Below are positions 34,559 through 44,049 of a stretch of 64,000 nucleotides of DNA, piece by piece. Position numbers and translations under genes: made by a program. The notes under the pieces were generated by a model. The model was not told the DNA's origin and did not search any database. It was given only the letters and a program-made list of their open reading frames with translations. The stretch is from Parvibaculum sp041688015 (GTDB lineage: Bacteria > Pseudomonadota > Alphaproteobacteria > Parvibaculales > Parvibaculaceae), in contig JBDNIY010000012.1 of assembly GCA_041688015.1 (NCBI GenBank), positions 248,001-312,000 of the forward strand, read 5' to 3'. The first letter of the stretch is position 1, and the number at the start of each line of letters is the position of its first letter.

Positions 34559-35995
34559 TTGATTCGTCGCCGCAACGTCAAGATCATCGCCACACTCGGC
34601 CCCGCTTCAAACACACCGGAGATGATCCGGGCCCTTTTTGATGCTGGTGCCGATGTGTTCCGTCTCAACATGAGCCACCTCACCCATAAGAACTTAAAAA
34701 AAGTTCACGGGATCATTCGCCAGGTAGAAAAAGAGGCCGACCGCCCCATCGCCATTCTAGCGGATATGCAAGGCCCGAAACTGCGCATCGGCGAAATGCA
34801 AGGCGGGTCTGTTGAGCTGACAAACGGACAAGCGTTCAGGCTCGATCTTGACAAGGACCCCGGCACAAGCAAACGCGCACCACTGCCGCATCGAGAAATT
34901 TTTGCCGCTGTCAGCGTTGGTCAATCGCTGTTACTGGATGACGGCAAGATCCGCTTGCGCGTCACAAAATGCGGCAAAGATTTTGCCGACACCGAAGTCA
35001 TCGTCGGCGGTACACTGACCAACCGTAAAGGCGTCAATGTGCCCGACGCTGTTCTATCTGTTGGCGCCCTTACAAACAAAGATCGGCGTGACCTTGAAGT
35101 GGCGCTGGATCTCGGTGTGGACTGGGTGGCGCTGTCCTTCATCCAGCGCCCCGAAGACCTTGCCGAAGCCCGCAAAATCGCTCGCGGGCGCGCGGCCATT
35201 CTCGCCAAGATCGAAAAGCCGCAAGCGCTTGTTCAACTAGATGAAATCATCGAGATGGCCGATGCAGTGATGGTGGCACGCGGCGACCTTGGCGTTGAGC
35301 TGCCACTGGAGCAAGTGCCCGGATGCCAAAAGCGCATCACGCGTGCAGCGCGCCGGGCGGGAAAGCCCGTGGTCGTTGCCACGCAGATGCTGGAATCTAT
35401 GATCGCCTCGCCGGTGCCGACGCGCGCCGAAGTCTCCGACGTCGCCACGGCGGTGTTTGAAGGCGCAGACGCCATCATGCTGTCGGCAGAATCCGCCGCC
35501 GGCGTGTTTCCCGTTGAGGCCGTGCGTATGATGGATCGTATCGCCATCGAGGTGGAAAGCGACCCCACCTATCCCGGTATCATCTATTCCCAAAGCAACG
35601 AGCCAGAAGCCACAGGCGCTGACGCGATCAGTGCAGCGGCTCATATGGTCGCCGACACGCTGAAGGCCGCCGCCATCGTCTGCTGGACCAATTCAGGCTC
35701 AACGGGCCTGCGCGCAGCACGCGAACGCCCGATGCTGCCAATTCTCGCTTTGACACCCGTGCCTGCCACTGTTCGCCGATTGGCGCTGGTCTGGGGTCTG
35801 CATTGCGTCTTGACGGAAGACGCAAAGGATCTCGATGACGTGGCAGAGCGCGCCTGTCGCATTGCTTTCCGTGAAGGCTATGCCCAACCGGGCCAACGCA
35901 TTGTTGTCACCGCAGGCTTGCCACTCGGCACACCCGGCGCGACCAACATGTTGCGCGTCGCCTTTGTCGGTCGAATGGGCACCACGGTCGAATAG
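34559..35995 (+). CDS. pyk: Pyruvate kinase
   Basis: A 478-residue pyruvate kinase. Translation starts at TTG 34559 with AGGAG ten bases upstream; no ATG fits the conserved N-terminus (R-R-N-V-K-I-I-A-T-L-G-P-A-S). The active site shows F-R-L-N-M-S-H, I-L-A-K-I-E-K-P near 220 with the catalytic Lys, and M-V-A-R-G-D-L-G-V-E. The A-T-Q-M-L-E-S-M block follows. It converts PEP and ADP to pyruvate and ATP. Likely operon with the glycerate kinase. Confidence 0.96.
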   Translation: MIRRRNVKIIATLGPASNTPEMIRALFDAGADVFRLNMSHLTHKNLKKVHGIIRQVEKEADRPIAILADMQGPKLRIGEMQGGSVELTNGQAFRLDLDKDPGTSKRAPLPHREIFAAVSVGQSLLLDDGKIRLRVTKCGKDFADTEVIVGGTLTNRKGVNVPDAVLSVGALTNKDRRDLEVALDLGVDWVALSFIQRPEDLAEARKIARGRAAILAKIEKPQALVQLDEIIEMADAVMVARGDLGVELPLEQVPGCQKRITRAARRAGKPVVVATQMLESMIASPVPTRAEVSDVATAVFEGADAIMLSAESAAGVFPVEAVRMMDRIAIEVESDPTYPGIIYSQSNEPEATGADAISAAAHMVADTLKAAAIVCWTNSGSTGLRAARERPMLPILALTPVPATVRRLALVWGLHCVLTEDAKDLDDVAERACRIAFREGYAQPGQRIVVTAGLPLGTPGATNMLRVAFVGRMGTTVE

Positions 35996-35998
35996 ACG

Positions 35999-37015
35999 TT
36001 ACCCTGCCAGCTCGGTCTGAAGCACGTCGGGAACAAGCCCCTCGGGTTCGACCAAATGCGTGCCCGCGCGCGGGGCCTCGCCACGCGCCAGCCGCGACAA
36101 GGCATCGATCACCAGATCGGGCCGAATGTAATGCGGCATATGACCGATCCCGACGAGCTTGATGAGCTCCGAGCCGACAATTTGTTGATGCAAAGCATAA
36201 GAATGCAGCTTGGCCCATACCGTTTTGTCACGATTGCCGGTGATGATGATGGTCGGCACCTTGATCTCACCGTACCGCTTGCTCTGCGCGACAAGCCACG
36301 ACCGCAGACCCGCGGAATCCGCGCTATTGGCCCGAAAACTCTTGGGCCGAAAGAGCAAAGGCAAACCGATGCGCTTGGCATAATGCGGGGGCGGAAAGTT
36401 CGGCGCGAAATTGCTGGCAACACCCGGACCCATCAAAATCTGGCCGCCGGGAACCATGAACAGATAAAGAAAAATCGTCCCGATTACTGGCATGGCGACG
36501 AGCTTGTGATACCAGGCTGTTTTGCCTTCCCAGACATGCGTAGCGCCCGACAGAACAACCAGACCAGACAAGGCGTCGGGATAGGCCAGCGCATAGGCCG
36601 TGGCTACCGCCCCACCCCATGAATGCCCAAGCAGCACGGGACGCTCAATACCAAGGGCTTCAATCGCCTCATGCAGCACTTCTGCCTGAACGGCGGGGCT
36701 GGTGATGTCGGGCCGATCAGGCCTGCTGCTCCACCCATGACCAGGGCGATCAAAGGCAAAGACGCGATGGCGCTGATAGATATTCAGCATCAGGCTCTCG
36801 GCCATGTCACCCAGATTGCCGCTCGCGCCGTGAATGAGAACAATGGGCGCGCCTGTCGGCACGGGAGGCGTCATGGCGAAATAGTGAATGTCAACGCCTG
36901 CCGCCTTGACGAAACCGCCGCGCGGCCGATAACGGTCTTCCGTCAGTACAAAGAAGAGTCCTGAATAAATCAGCAGCACCCCAATCAGGATCGCAAAGAG
37001 CCCAACAATCCACAT
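35999..37015 (-). CDS. Membrane-anchored alpha/beta hydrolase
   Basis: A 338-residue alpha/beta hydrolase with an N-terminal membrane helix (about 3-23). The core has V-L-I-H-G-A-S-G near 63, F-D-R-P-G-H-G near 90, the nucleophile G-H-S-W-G-G near 130 and the catalytic His in G-I-G-H-M-P-H near 302. It would act at the inner-membrane surface; substrate unknown. The gene converges on pyk with 3 bases between stops. The TPR gene upstream is 5 bases away on the same strand. Confidence 0.85.
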   Translation of the reverse strand: MWIVGLFAILIGVLLIYSGLFFVLTEDRYRPRGGFVKAAGVDIHYFAMTPPVPTGAPIVLIHGASGNLGDMAESLMLNIYQRHRVFAFDRPGHGWSSRPDRPDITSPAVQAEVLHEAIEALGIERPVLLGHSWGGAVATAYALAYPDALSGLVVLSGATHVWEGKTAWYHKLVAMPVIGTIFLYLFMVPGGQILMGPGVASNFAPNFPPPHYAKRIGLPLLFRPKSFRANSADSAGLRSWLVAQSKRYGEIKVPTIIITGNRDKTVWAKLHSYALHQQIVGSELIKLVGIGHMPHYIRPDLVIDALSRLARGEAPRAGTHLVEPEGLVPDVLQTELAG

Positions 37016-37020
37016 GTTTG

Positions 37021-37629
37021 TCAGATACCCCTGCCTTCAACGTCGATGGACAGTGATTTTTCATTTTGAGCCGCACCATCAAGCCAAGGGTTGACGGTAA
37101 GGGCGCGCCGGAAAACCTCGAGCGCCCCTTTTTTGTCGCCCAGTTCTTCCAGCATCAAGGCAAGACCACCCATGGCCATATATTGACGCGGCTCCAACCG
37201 CAGAACTTGTTCAAGGTCAGACAGCGCGCGCGAAAAATTGTCCTGAATATAAAAGACGGTCGCCCGCTTGTGCCAACCTTCGCTATAACCCGGATCAAGC
37301 AGCACCACTTCGTTGAAATAGAACATGGCGCGGTCATAGTCCTTGGCTTCATAAGCATCGAGCCCATGCGACATCAAAATGTCGATGCTGGGACTGCCTG
37401 ACTGCAACCAGACTTTCTGGATGACCTGCTGCAAGGCCGCACCTTCCTGTGCCGTCCGCGCCTTTGCCAGATCGGAAAAAAGCGCATCGAGCACAGCCCC
37501 GCGCGGCGGCTTGTCCTGCTCAGCCGTCAGAGGCGGCGGGGGCGCGATTTGCGCAAGCGCAGGCAAAGACGAGGCACACAATGCAACAATCACGGAAAAC
37601 ACAGCAAAGGGGCGAACGCGGGCGGTCAT
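37021..37629 (-). CDS. Periplasmic TPR-repeat protein
   Basis: A 202-residue protein. ATG 37629 was chosen because it yields a clear signal peptide (V-F-S-V-I-V-A-L-C-A-S-S-L-P-A-L-A, cleavage near residue 27); the longer frame would bury it. The mature part is Pro-rich at first, then holds about three tetratricopeptide repeats (A-K-D-Y-D-R-A-M-F-Y-F-N-E-V, D-N-F-S-R-A-L-S-D-L-E-Q-V, G-D-K-K-G-A-L-E-V-F-R-R-A). It is likely a periplasmic scaffold; partner unknown. Precedes the membrane hydrolase by 5 bases. Confidence 0.82.
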   Translation of the reverse strand: MTARVRPFAVFSVIVALCASSLPALAQIAPPPPLTAEQDKPPRGAVLDALFSDLAKARTAQEGAALQQVIQKVWLQSGSPSIDILMSHGLDAYEAKDYDRAMFYFNEVVLLDPGYSEGWHKRATVFYIQDNFSRALSDLEQVLRLEPRQYMAMGGLALMLEELGDKKGALEVFRRALTVNPWLDGAAQNEKSLSIDVEGRGI

Positions 37630-37700
37630 GGGGCGAGCATAATCTGGCTTGCCCACAAGACCAAGCGATACGGAGAGCGGCACATAGCGCGCCAGGGCGG

Positions 37701-38756
37701 TCAGCCGTTCAGGTCCTGACGCAAACAACCGTCAAATTCCGTGACGAAATCCGCGCCATAGGCCAGAGACGGCGTCTTGAAGCCGGGCTGAAACTCACCC
37801 GCCAACGTCCGGCGCACGATTTCAAGGCTTGTCATCGCCGTCAGCGTGTAACCCTCAGGACAGGTGAGGCGCGAAACCACGCGGTCACCCGCCGCATTGA
37901 CCGCCTCGCCGACCAGAATGCCCTGACCTTCGCGGCGCTCAGCATCGCTTGGACCTTCAGGCATCTTGTCCACTTGCGCTTTGAGCCTGCGCTGCATGAA
38001 GCCAAGGCTGGCCACCCAGCGCTTGAAGCCACCAAGGCTTGCCATCTGTTCAAGCTGCGGGCTGGCTTCAAAATAGACCGTGATGTTGGGAATAGCCGTT
38101 GAATGATAGGCCGTCGAAACATCGCCCCAACCAATGGCAATGGTCGGGTGCGGGCCCTGACCAAAATCAACGTCGGCGCGCGGCGGCGTCTTGAGCGCAA
38201 CAATATGGCCATCGCGGCGCACGCGTGTGCCCTCGCCAATGCTTTCAACGCCTGTTTTGGCGGTGCCGCGTGACATCGCGCCAAGGCCCGAAATCGACAG
38301 GGCAAGCTCGACCGCGTCGGGCATGCGCGCTTTCAGATGTGCAGCCAAGCAATCGCTTGGCACCACATCAAAGCCAACGCCCGGCATCACCATGATCCCC
38401 GCCGCCAGAGCTTCTTCGTTGCGGGCCGCACAGGCCTCGAACACGTCGATCTCGCCGGTAATGTCGAGATAATGTGTGCCGGTCTTCAGACAGGCGTCGA
38501 GCATGGGCTTTGAGGTGGCCGAAAACGGCCCGGCGATATGCAGGACGACATCAACCTCGGACAAGGCTTCCATGAGAGCGGGCGTATCTTCAAGGGCAAA
38601 GGCGCGAAAATCAAACCCGTGCTGGCCCGCCACCGATTTCAACCGCGCCTCATTGCGCGCCGCCAAAATGGGGTGCATGCCCAGCGCCTTGGCGGTACGC
38701 GCAACGAGCTTGCCGGTATAGCCGGTCGCCCCATAAATCATAAATTTGTCGCTCAT
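37701..38756 (-). CDS. Saccharopine-dehydrogenase-like / trans-acting enoyl reductase-like oxidoreductase
   Basis: A 351-residue NAD(P)-binding protein. The N-terminus I-Y-G-A-T-G-Y-T-G-K-L-V-A is a Rossmann P-loop, followed by L-A-A-R-N-E-A-R-L near 35 and V-V-L-H-I-A-G-P-F near 70. This is the pattern of the saccharopine dehydrogenase NADP-binding family, which includes mycobacterial trans-acting enoyl reductases for complex lipids. No lysine-pathway gene lies nearby. An oxidoreductase acting on a lipid or polyketide is plausible; substrate unknown. Confidence 0.8.
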   Translation of the reverse strand: MSDKFMIYGATGYTGKLVARTAKALGMHPILAARNEARLKSVAGQHGFDFRAFALEDTPALMEALSEVDVVLHIAGPFSATSKPMLDACLKTGTHYLDITGEIDVFEACAARNEEALAAGIMVMPGVGFDVVPSDCLAAHLKARMPDAVELALSISGLGAMSRGTAKTGVESIGEGTRVRRDGHIVALKTPPRADVDFGQGPHPTIAIGWGDVSTAYHSTAIPNITVYFEASPQLEQMASLGGFKRWVASLGFMQRRLKAQVDKMPEGPSDAERREGQGILVGEAVNAAGDRVVSRLTCPEGYTLTAMTSLEIVRRTLAGEFQPGFKTPSLAYGADFVTEFDGCLRQDLNG

Positions 38757-38811
38757 TCTCGATCCTCAATCCCCGCCGCCTTGTTTCTCTGGCGACTATA
38801 GCGGATTTCGA

Positions 38812-39426
38812 TCAAGGAATAAGGTTGAGACGCATAAGATCGTCAGCCAACCCATGCGCATCGACAAAATGATGTGTCTGAAAGCCAAGTCGGGAGGCCG
38901 CTTCGACATTGGCGCGCGAATCGTCGATGAACAAAGCCGCCGACGGAGCAAAGCCCGTGCGCTCAATCAAAAGTTCAAAGATACGCGGGTCCGGTTTGAC
39001 CAAGCCTTCTGCACCCGACACGACCGTCGTCTGGAATCGCTGAAGCTCAGGATAGGCCTCGCGCAAATACTCGAACACCGACACCGGCATATTGGTGAGG
39101 CCATGCAGCGTCACGCCACGGTCTGCGAGCGCGTGAAGAAGATTGGCTGTGCCGGGAACGCGGCCAAGGATCATTTCAGCATAACGCGTGTGCCAAAGGT
39201 CGATGAGGTCGCTGTGATCGGGATGGAGTGCCTTGAGTTTTGCACCGTTTTCCTCAAACGAAACGCCATAGTCATGCGCCAGATGCCATTCAAGCGTGCA
39301 GACCTCGGCCAGAAAGCGTTCCATCGCCACTTCATCGACAAAGACCTTGCGATAGAGATGGCGCGGGTCCCAGCCGATCAGCACATTGCCAATATCAAAG
39401 ATGACCGTATCAATTGCAGCACTCAT
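38812..39426 (-). CDS. HAD-superfamily hydrolase
   Basis: A 204-residue HAD hydrolase, subfamily IA. ATG 39426 is preferred because M-S-A-A-I-D-T-V-I-F-D-I-G-N puts the first motif at the usual position. Motif I is F-D-I-G-N (the second Asp is replaced by Gly-Asn, as in YihX-type members), motif II is L-T-N-M-P near 100, the Lys is in G-L-V-K-P-D, and motif IV is I-D-D-S near 168. It likely dephosphorylates a small metabolite. Confidence 0.85.
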   Translation of the reverse strand: MSAAIDTVIFDIGNVLIGWDPRHLYRKVFVDEVAMERFLAEVCTLEWHLAHDYGVSFEENGAKLKALHPDHSDLIDLWHTRYAEMILGRVPGTANLLHALADRGVTLHGLTNMPVSVFEYLREAYPELQRFQTTVVSGAEGLVKPDPRIFELLIERTGFAPSAALFIDDSRANVEAASRLGFQTHHFVDAHGLADDLMRLNLIP

Positions 39427-39463
39427 ATCGCCATCATCCCACAGACGCATAAAATCGAACACG

Positions 39464-39494
39464 CAAAAAGGCCGCACCCTGAGGTGCGGCCTTC
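39464..39494 (-). terminator. Rho-independent terminator of rpmJ
   Basis: On the minus strand a perfect 9-bp stem GGCCGCACC/GGTGCGGCC with a 4-base loop is followed by TTTTT. It lies about 55 bases after the rpmJ stop, at the head of the HAD gene. Confidence 0.88.
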
Positions 39495-39546
39495 AATTTC
39501 TATCGAGCGCGGTCCAAAAGGGCCACGCCAAGCCATCCAGCTTGCC

Positions 39547-39672
39547 TCAGCCCTGACGGGCTTTGAAGCGCGGGTTGGTCTTGTTGATGATGTAAACACG
39601 ACCCTTGCGACGCACAAGACGGTTGTTGCGGTGACGACCACGCAGGGATTTCAACGAGTTACGGATTTTCAT
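39547..39672 (-). CDS. rpmJ: 50S ribosomal protein L36
   Basis: A 41-residue basic protein read on the minus strand (ATG 39672, stop 39547-39549). It has the L36 order M-K-I-R-N-S-L-K, R-H-R-N-N-R-L-V-R-R-K-G-R, and I-N-K-T-N-P-R-F-K-A-R-Q-G. The zinc-binding Cys of classical L36 are absent, so this is the Cys-less, zinc-independent type common in proteobacteria. Own terminator downstream. The 280 bases upstream hold its promoter and no other gene. Confidence 0.93.
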   Translation of the reverse strand: MKIRNSLKSLRGRHRNNRLVRRKGRVYIINKTNPRFKARQG

Positions 39673-39955
39673 AGCGAAACCTTCGAGGTCTGAATTCTGA
39701 ATTTGGAGGATTGCGATCGGTCATTAAGCCCCGCCACCGGACACCGCCGGAACACCCCTGATCTGGCGCGGAACCTAAGGGGCGGCCCCGGTCCTGTCAA
39801 CCTGCTTATTGGCCGCATATCACGCTGAAACCGGCCATCTGGGCTGAAATCGCAGGGCGGCTTTTCTAACTCGGAAAATCGCGGTAGATCATGTCCCATC
39901 ATGAAATTGGCGCGGACGTCACTTTTTAGCGTCCGCCAAGGAATATAGTTATATT

Positions 39956-40972
39956 ATGGCATATGATGAAGCTCAAGAAGCCCCTAATAACTTCCACAAG
40001 GAACCCGCCTCGCGCACCTTGCCCGACGAAGACATAACCCATCACCGCCCGCAATGGTTCCGCGAAGCGCTGGCCGTCACACCGGAAAGCCACCACATCA
40101 CGGTGGATGGTGCAGCCATCCACTATCTGCGCTGGGGCAACAACGACCCCAAGCGGCCGGGCATCTTGTTTGTGCATGGCAATGGCGCTCATGCCTATTG
40201 GTTCGCCTTCATCGCCCCGCTGCTCGCCCATCGCTACAACATCGCCTCAATGGATCTGGGCGGCATGGGCGACAGTGATTGGCGTGAGACCTATACGCGC
40301 GACACCTATGCCCATGAAATTGGTGCCGTCGCCTTCGACGCAGACCTCGGCCCCAAGCCGGTTGTTGTCGGCCACTCATTCGGCGGTTTTGTTTCGCTGA
40401 TCGCCGGCAAACATTACAGCGACCGCTTTGGCGGCATGATCTTTGCTGACTTCACGGTACGCCCACCTGAAACCCACCGTGAATGGTTCCTGCATAATCC
40501 GTTGCGCAAGCCCACCCGCATCTATCCCGATTTTGAGACCGCCAAGGCCCGTTTTCGCCTCGCCCCCTTGCAGCCCTGCGCCAATGGCTACATCACCGAC
40601 TACATCGGTAGCTTGAGCCTGCGCGAAGTGAAAATCGGCGATAATCCCGGCCGCCGCCCGTCAAGCGAAGCCGGCTGGACATGGAAATTCGATGCCGAGA
40701 TGTTCAACGGCCTCGTCATGGGCAATGACCATGCGGAGATTTACAAATCTCTCGCCTGCCCTAAGGCCACGATCTTCGGGCTTGAGAGCAAGGACTACGA
40801 CCCAGCCTCCATCGCCTTTCTGCGCGACCTTGCACCGATGAGCCCGGTCTATACCGTGCCCGGTGCCCAGCATCACATCATGCTCGACCAGCCTCATGCC
40901 TTTGCCACAGCTGTTGCGTCACTGATGGCACAATGGGAAGCTGACGGTACGCTGACCTCAGAACAAGGCTAG
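39956..40972 (+). CDS. Alpha/beta hydrolase (paralogue of the 21726 gene)
   Basis: A 338-residue alpha/beta hydrolase with oxyanion part F-V-H-G-N-G-A-H-A near residue 72, nucleophile elbow G-H-S-F-G-G near 143, and catalytic His in A-Q-H-H-I-M-L-D near 304. Shared blocks with the hydrolase at 21726 (H-G-N-G-A-H-A, F-I-A-P, G-M-G-D-S, G-W-T-W-K-F-D) mark them as paralogues. No signal peptide. The small membrane-protein gene follows 8 bases later, so they are probably co-transcribed. Confidence 0.85.
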   Translation: MAYDEAQEAPNNFHKEPASRTLPDEDITHHRPQWFREALAVTPESHHITVDGAAIHYLRWGNNDPKRPGILFVHGNGAHAYWFAFIAPLLAHRYNIASMDLGGMGDSDWRETYTRDTYAHEIGAVAFDADLGPKPVVVGHSFGGFVSLIAGKHYSDRFGGMIFADFTVRPPETHREWFLHNPLRKPTRIYPDFETAKARFRLAPLQPCANGYITDYIGSLSLREVKIGDNPGRRPSSEAGWTWKFDAEMFNGLVMGNDHAEIYKSLACPKATIFGLESKDYDPASIAFLRDLAPMSPVYTVPGAQHHIMLDQPHAFATAVASLMAQWEADGTLTSEQG

Positions 40973-40980
40973 GACAAATA

Positions 40981-41189
40981 TGGACGATATGATGACACTC
41001 ACGCCAACATTGATTGTGATTGGCGTCATGATCGCCATCATCGTCGGGTTGACCGTGCTGGAGCGCCGTCCACGCGAATTCGGCAAGCTGCGTTTTCCGA
41101 CCACACCGTTTATTTTTCTGGCGATCTTCGTGATCGTCATCATGGCCTCGCATCTACTGGGCTTGGCCGGTGTCAAACACAGTCGCTAA
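40981..41189 (+). CDS. Small two-helix membrane protein
   Basis: A 69-residue protein with two hydrophobic helices (about 9-28 and 43-64) joined by a basic loop (E-R-R-P-R-E-F-G-K-L-R-F-P). Layout suggests an inner-membrane protein with the loop in the cytoplasm. No family assigned. Starts 8 bases after the hydrolase stop. It may start at Met 4 or 5. Confidence 0.6.
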
Positions 41190-41210
41190 AATGACGTCTG
41201 CACCGACCTG

Positions 41211-42617
41211 TTACGACAGGCCGAGGCCTTCTTCTTCATCCTCAAACTCATCAGCAGGCTGATCGAGATTTTTCATCGCTGGATGAATGAGCGCAAAGGC
41301 GAGAATAGCCAGAACAAGCAGGCACCCAACCACGAAGGGGGCTTGATTCATCTTTGAATAAATATTGAAGTACGGATTCTGGAAGATATAGGGCGTGAGG
41401 ATCATACCGCTCGCCGAAGTCCCGGAAATGTAACCCGCCATCGCGCCTTGATGACGCTGCGAGACAGTCAGAGACGCACCAGCGCTCAGACCGGGGCGCA
41501 ACAATCCAAAGCCAAAACCTGCCAATGTCAAAGCCGTCACCAGCACGCCATATGAGCCGCCAATGATGAGGAGGACAAAAGAGGCTGTGGCGGTGACAGC
41601 GCCCCACCGCAGTAAAAATTGCACAGATAGGTTAAAACGCTGAATGAGCCCGATCTGCGCAAACAATGTGGCAATGGCCATCGCCAGCAACCCCACGGAG
41701 ATCATTTCCGTCGCGGCGTCACCTGACAGGTTCAATGAGTCCATGAAATAGAAGGCACAGAGCTGCATGATAATGGTCTGTGAAAAGCTGATAATCACGG
41801 ATATGACAATCCATGGAAAGGCTTCCTTACTATTCCATTTGAGTTTGTGGCGACGGCTTTCCTGTTTGGCCGAGACACGCTGTGAAGGCCGTGAACGTTC
41901 GGGCAAATAGAGTGCAATAAGACCGACAGATACTATCGCCACGACAGCCACCGCATAAAATGGCGCGACAAGATGAATTCGTGCAAAGGCGGCCGCAAAG
42001 CCCGGCCCAATGGCCGTTCCAATGCCAAAAGCAGCACTGAGCGCGGCAACACCTGCGGCACGCTCTGTACGCGACGTGCGGTCAGCTACATAGGCTTGCG
42101 CCGCCGAGCCATTGCCTGAGCCAAAGCCGCCAAAGACCGCGCGTGACACCATCAACAGAGGGAAGGCAACCGTCAATGTGATCCAACCCCAAAGGGCCAC
42201 AAGCAAGAGCGTGGCAAAGATCAAGGTTGATACGGCAAAGGCGGTAAGCCCCAGAAGGATGATCGGCTTGCGGCCCACAGTGTCGCTTCGACGCCCCCAG
42301 AAGGGGCTTGTAACCACCCAGAGAAAAGCCGAGAGCGAATAAATGGTTGTCGTCTGAAAATCCGACATGCCGAGATGGCGTGCGATTGGCGGCAGCACCG
42401 CATAAACAAGTGTCTGCCCCATGCCGCCAGCAAGCTGGCACAAAAACAAAATCTTGAAGGCGCGGCCGCGCTCTGCGGCCGTCGTCGCCGTGGCGCTGAG
42501 CGGGGCAGTTTCTGATTCAAGGTCAAATTGTACGTCGGTGGACAACAAGCCAATGCCCGGCGTGTCCATCACGGACTCGCTACGGTCGGCGGAGAGATCG
42601 TCAGGGACTTCAGACAT
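41211..42617 (-). CDS. MFS transporter
   Basis: A 468-residue major facilitator with 12 predicted helices and a ~50-residue acidic N-terminus. The loop after helix 2 has G-R-R-S-D-T-V-G-R-K, the family signature between helices 2 and 3, and P-E-R-S-R-P follows helix 6. The C-terminal tail is acidic (D-E-F-E-D-E-E-E-G). Drug or metabolite efflux is likely, but the substrate cannot be read. It converges on the small membrane-protein gene and diverges from the acyl-CoA dehydrogenase. Confidence 0.88.
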   Translation of the reverse strand: MSEVPDDLSADRSESVMDTPGIGLLSTDVQFDLESETAPLSATATTAAERGRAFKILFLCQLAGGMGQTLVYAVLPPIARHLGMSDFQTTTIYSLSAFLWVVTSPFWGRRSDTVGRKPIILLGLTAFAVSTLIFATLLLVALWGWITLTVAFPLLMVSRAVFGGFGSGNGSAAQAYVADRTSRTERAAGVAALSAAFGIGTAIGPGFAAAFARIHLVAPFYAVAVVAIVSVGLIALYLPERSRPSQRVSAKQESRRHKLKWNSKEAFPWIVISVIISFSQTIIMQLCAFYFMDSLNLSGDAATEMISVGLLAMAIATLFAQIGLIQRFNLSVQFLLRWGAVTATASFVLLIIGGSYGVLVTALTLAGFGFGLLRPGLSAGASLTVSQRHQGAMAGYISGTSASGMILTPYIFQNPYFNIYSKMNQAPFVVGCLLVLAILAFALIHPAMKNLDQPADEFEDEEEGLGLS

Positions 42618-42793
42618 GAGGGGCCTTTTTCGGCCTTAAGTGTGGATTCGGTTTCAACGTGTACGGGAAAGCGCCCCCGCCGCCAATGCCTTACAGCGCG
42701 TGACGTTACGTTTTTTTAGGTCAACACAGGCGCTTTTGACTTATCCCCGCCCGCGCCTAATGTTTGCTCAAAAGAAACCGGGAGGAAATCAAG

Positions 42794-44029
42794 ATGGACC
42801 TGTCGCTCAGCGCCACAGACATGAGCTTTCGCGACGAGGTGCGGCGCTTTCTCGACGACAAACTGACCGACGATCTGCGCGCCACTGCCGAACTGATGAC
42901 AAGCGTCTATGCCGATTATGAGACGACCATGCGCTGGCATCGCGCGCTCTATGAACGTGGCTGGGTGGCCCCTGCCTGGCCCGCCGAATATGGCGGCTGC
43001 GACTGGTCGGTAAGCCAGCACTATATCTTTGCCAGTGAGCTTTCAGCCGCCGGTGCACCCTCGCTCTCACCGATGGGGCTTGGCATGTGCGGGCCGGTGC
43101 TGATCGGCTATGGCACGCCTGAACAAAAGGCACACTATCTGCCGCGCATGCTTGAGGGCACAGATTTTTGGTGTCAGGGCTATTCCGAACCCGGCTCAGG
43201 CTCAGACCTCGCCTCGCTTCAGATGAGCGCTGTCGATATGGGCGATCATTTTCTCTGCAACGGCCAGAAGATCTGGACGACCCATGCCAATTACGCCAAC
43301 CAGATTTTCAATCTGGTGCGCACGTCCAAAGAGGACATTCCCCAGCGTGGCATCACTTTTTTGCTGATCGACATGGAGACGCTGGGCATCAAAGTCGAGC
43401 CCTTAATCATGATGTCGGGCGAGCATATCCAAAATCAGATTTTCTTCACCGATGTCAAAGTGCCTAAAGCCAATGTGGTGGGTAAAGTGGACGAAGGCTG
43501 GACGGTAGCAAAATATCTCATGCAATTTGAACGTGGCGGCCATGCTTATGCGCCGAGCCTGACAACACGCCTCAATCGCATCCGTGCCATGGCACGCACA
43601 GAACTAGACGGCACCGGCCACGGCTTGATCAATATGCGCGCCTTCGCCGACAAGATCGCTTCGGCAGCCGTTGAAATTTCAGCGCTGGAATTCACCGAAC
43701 ATCGGATCATGGCGGCTTTGAGCCACGGCGAGGCACCGGGCGCGGAATCATCACTGTTGAAAACGCGTGGCACCGAAATCTCGCAACGCTTGACCGAACT
43801 CACCATCGAAGCCGCGGGCCCCTATACCGCGCCCTATCAACCGCAGGCGACATCCCCCGGCGGCCCTGTGCCCGACGCTCCAAAAATGGGTGCGAACGAA
43901 ACGCCGGTAGGCCCCAAACATAGCTGGCCCGTATTAGCGAAATATCTCAATGATCGCGCAGGCTCGATCTATGCGGGCACCAATGAAGTTCAGCGCAACA
44001 TCATGGCGAAAGCGGTGTTGGGGCTTTAG
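42794..44029 (+). CDS. Acyl-CoA dehydrogenase
   Basis: A 411-residue FAD enzyme. ATG 42794 is chosen because of GGAGG 9 bases upstream. Visible are Y-S-E-P-G-S-G-S-D-L-A near 137, the substrate/FAD part W-T-T-H-A-N-Y near 165, and the C-terminal Y-A-G-T-N-E-V-Q-R-N near 397. Members of this long-chain/steroid-side-chain type (FadE-like) desaturate acyl-CoA. Adjacent genes are not beta-oxidation partners, but the DUF35-thiolase pair lies 1.3 kb downstream. Confidence 0.92.
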   Translation: MDLSLSATDMSFRDEVRRFLDDKLTDDLRATAELMTSVYADYETTMRWHRALYERGWVAPAWPAEYGGCDWSVSQHYIFASELSAAGAPSLSPMGLGMCGPVLIGYGTPEQKAHYLPRMLEGTDFWCQGYSEPGSGSDLASLQMSAVDMGDHFLCNGQKIWTTHANYANQIFNLVRTSKEDIPQRGITFLLIDMETLGIKVEPLIMMSGEHIQNQIFFTDVKVPKANVVGKVDEGWTVAKYLMQFERGGHAYAPSLTTRLNRIRAMARTELDGTGHGLINMRAFADKIASAAVEISALEFTEHRIMAALSHGEAPGAESSLLKTRGTEISQRLTELTIEAAGPYTAPYQPQATSPGGPVPDAPKMGANETPVGPKHSWPVLAKYLNDRAGSIYAGTNEVQRNIMAKAVLGL

Positions 44030-44049
44030 GAACTTACTCCCCTGCGAAT

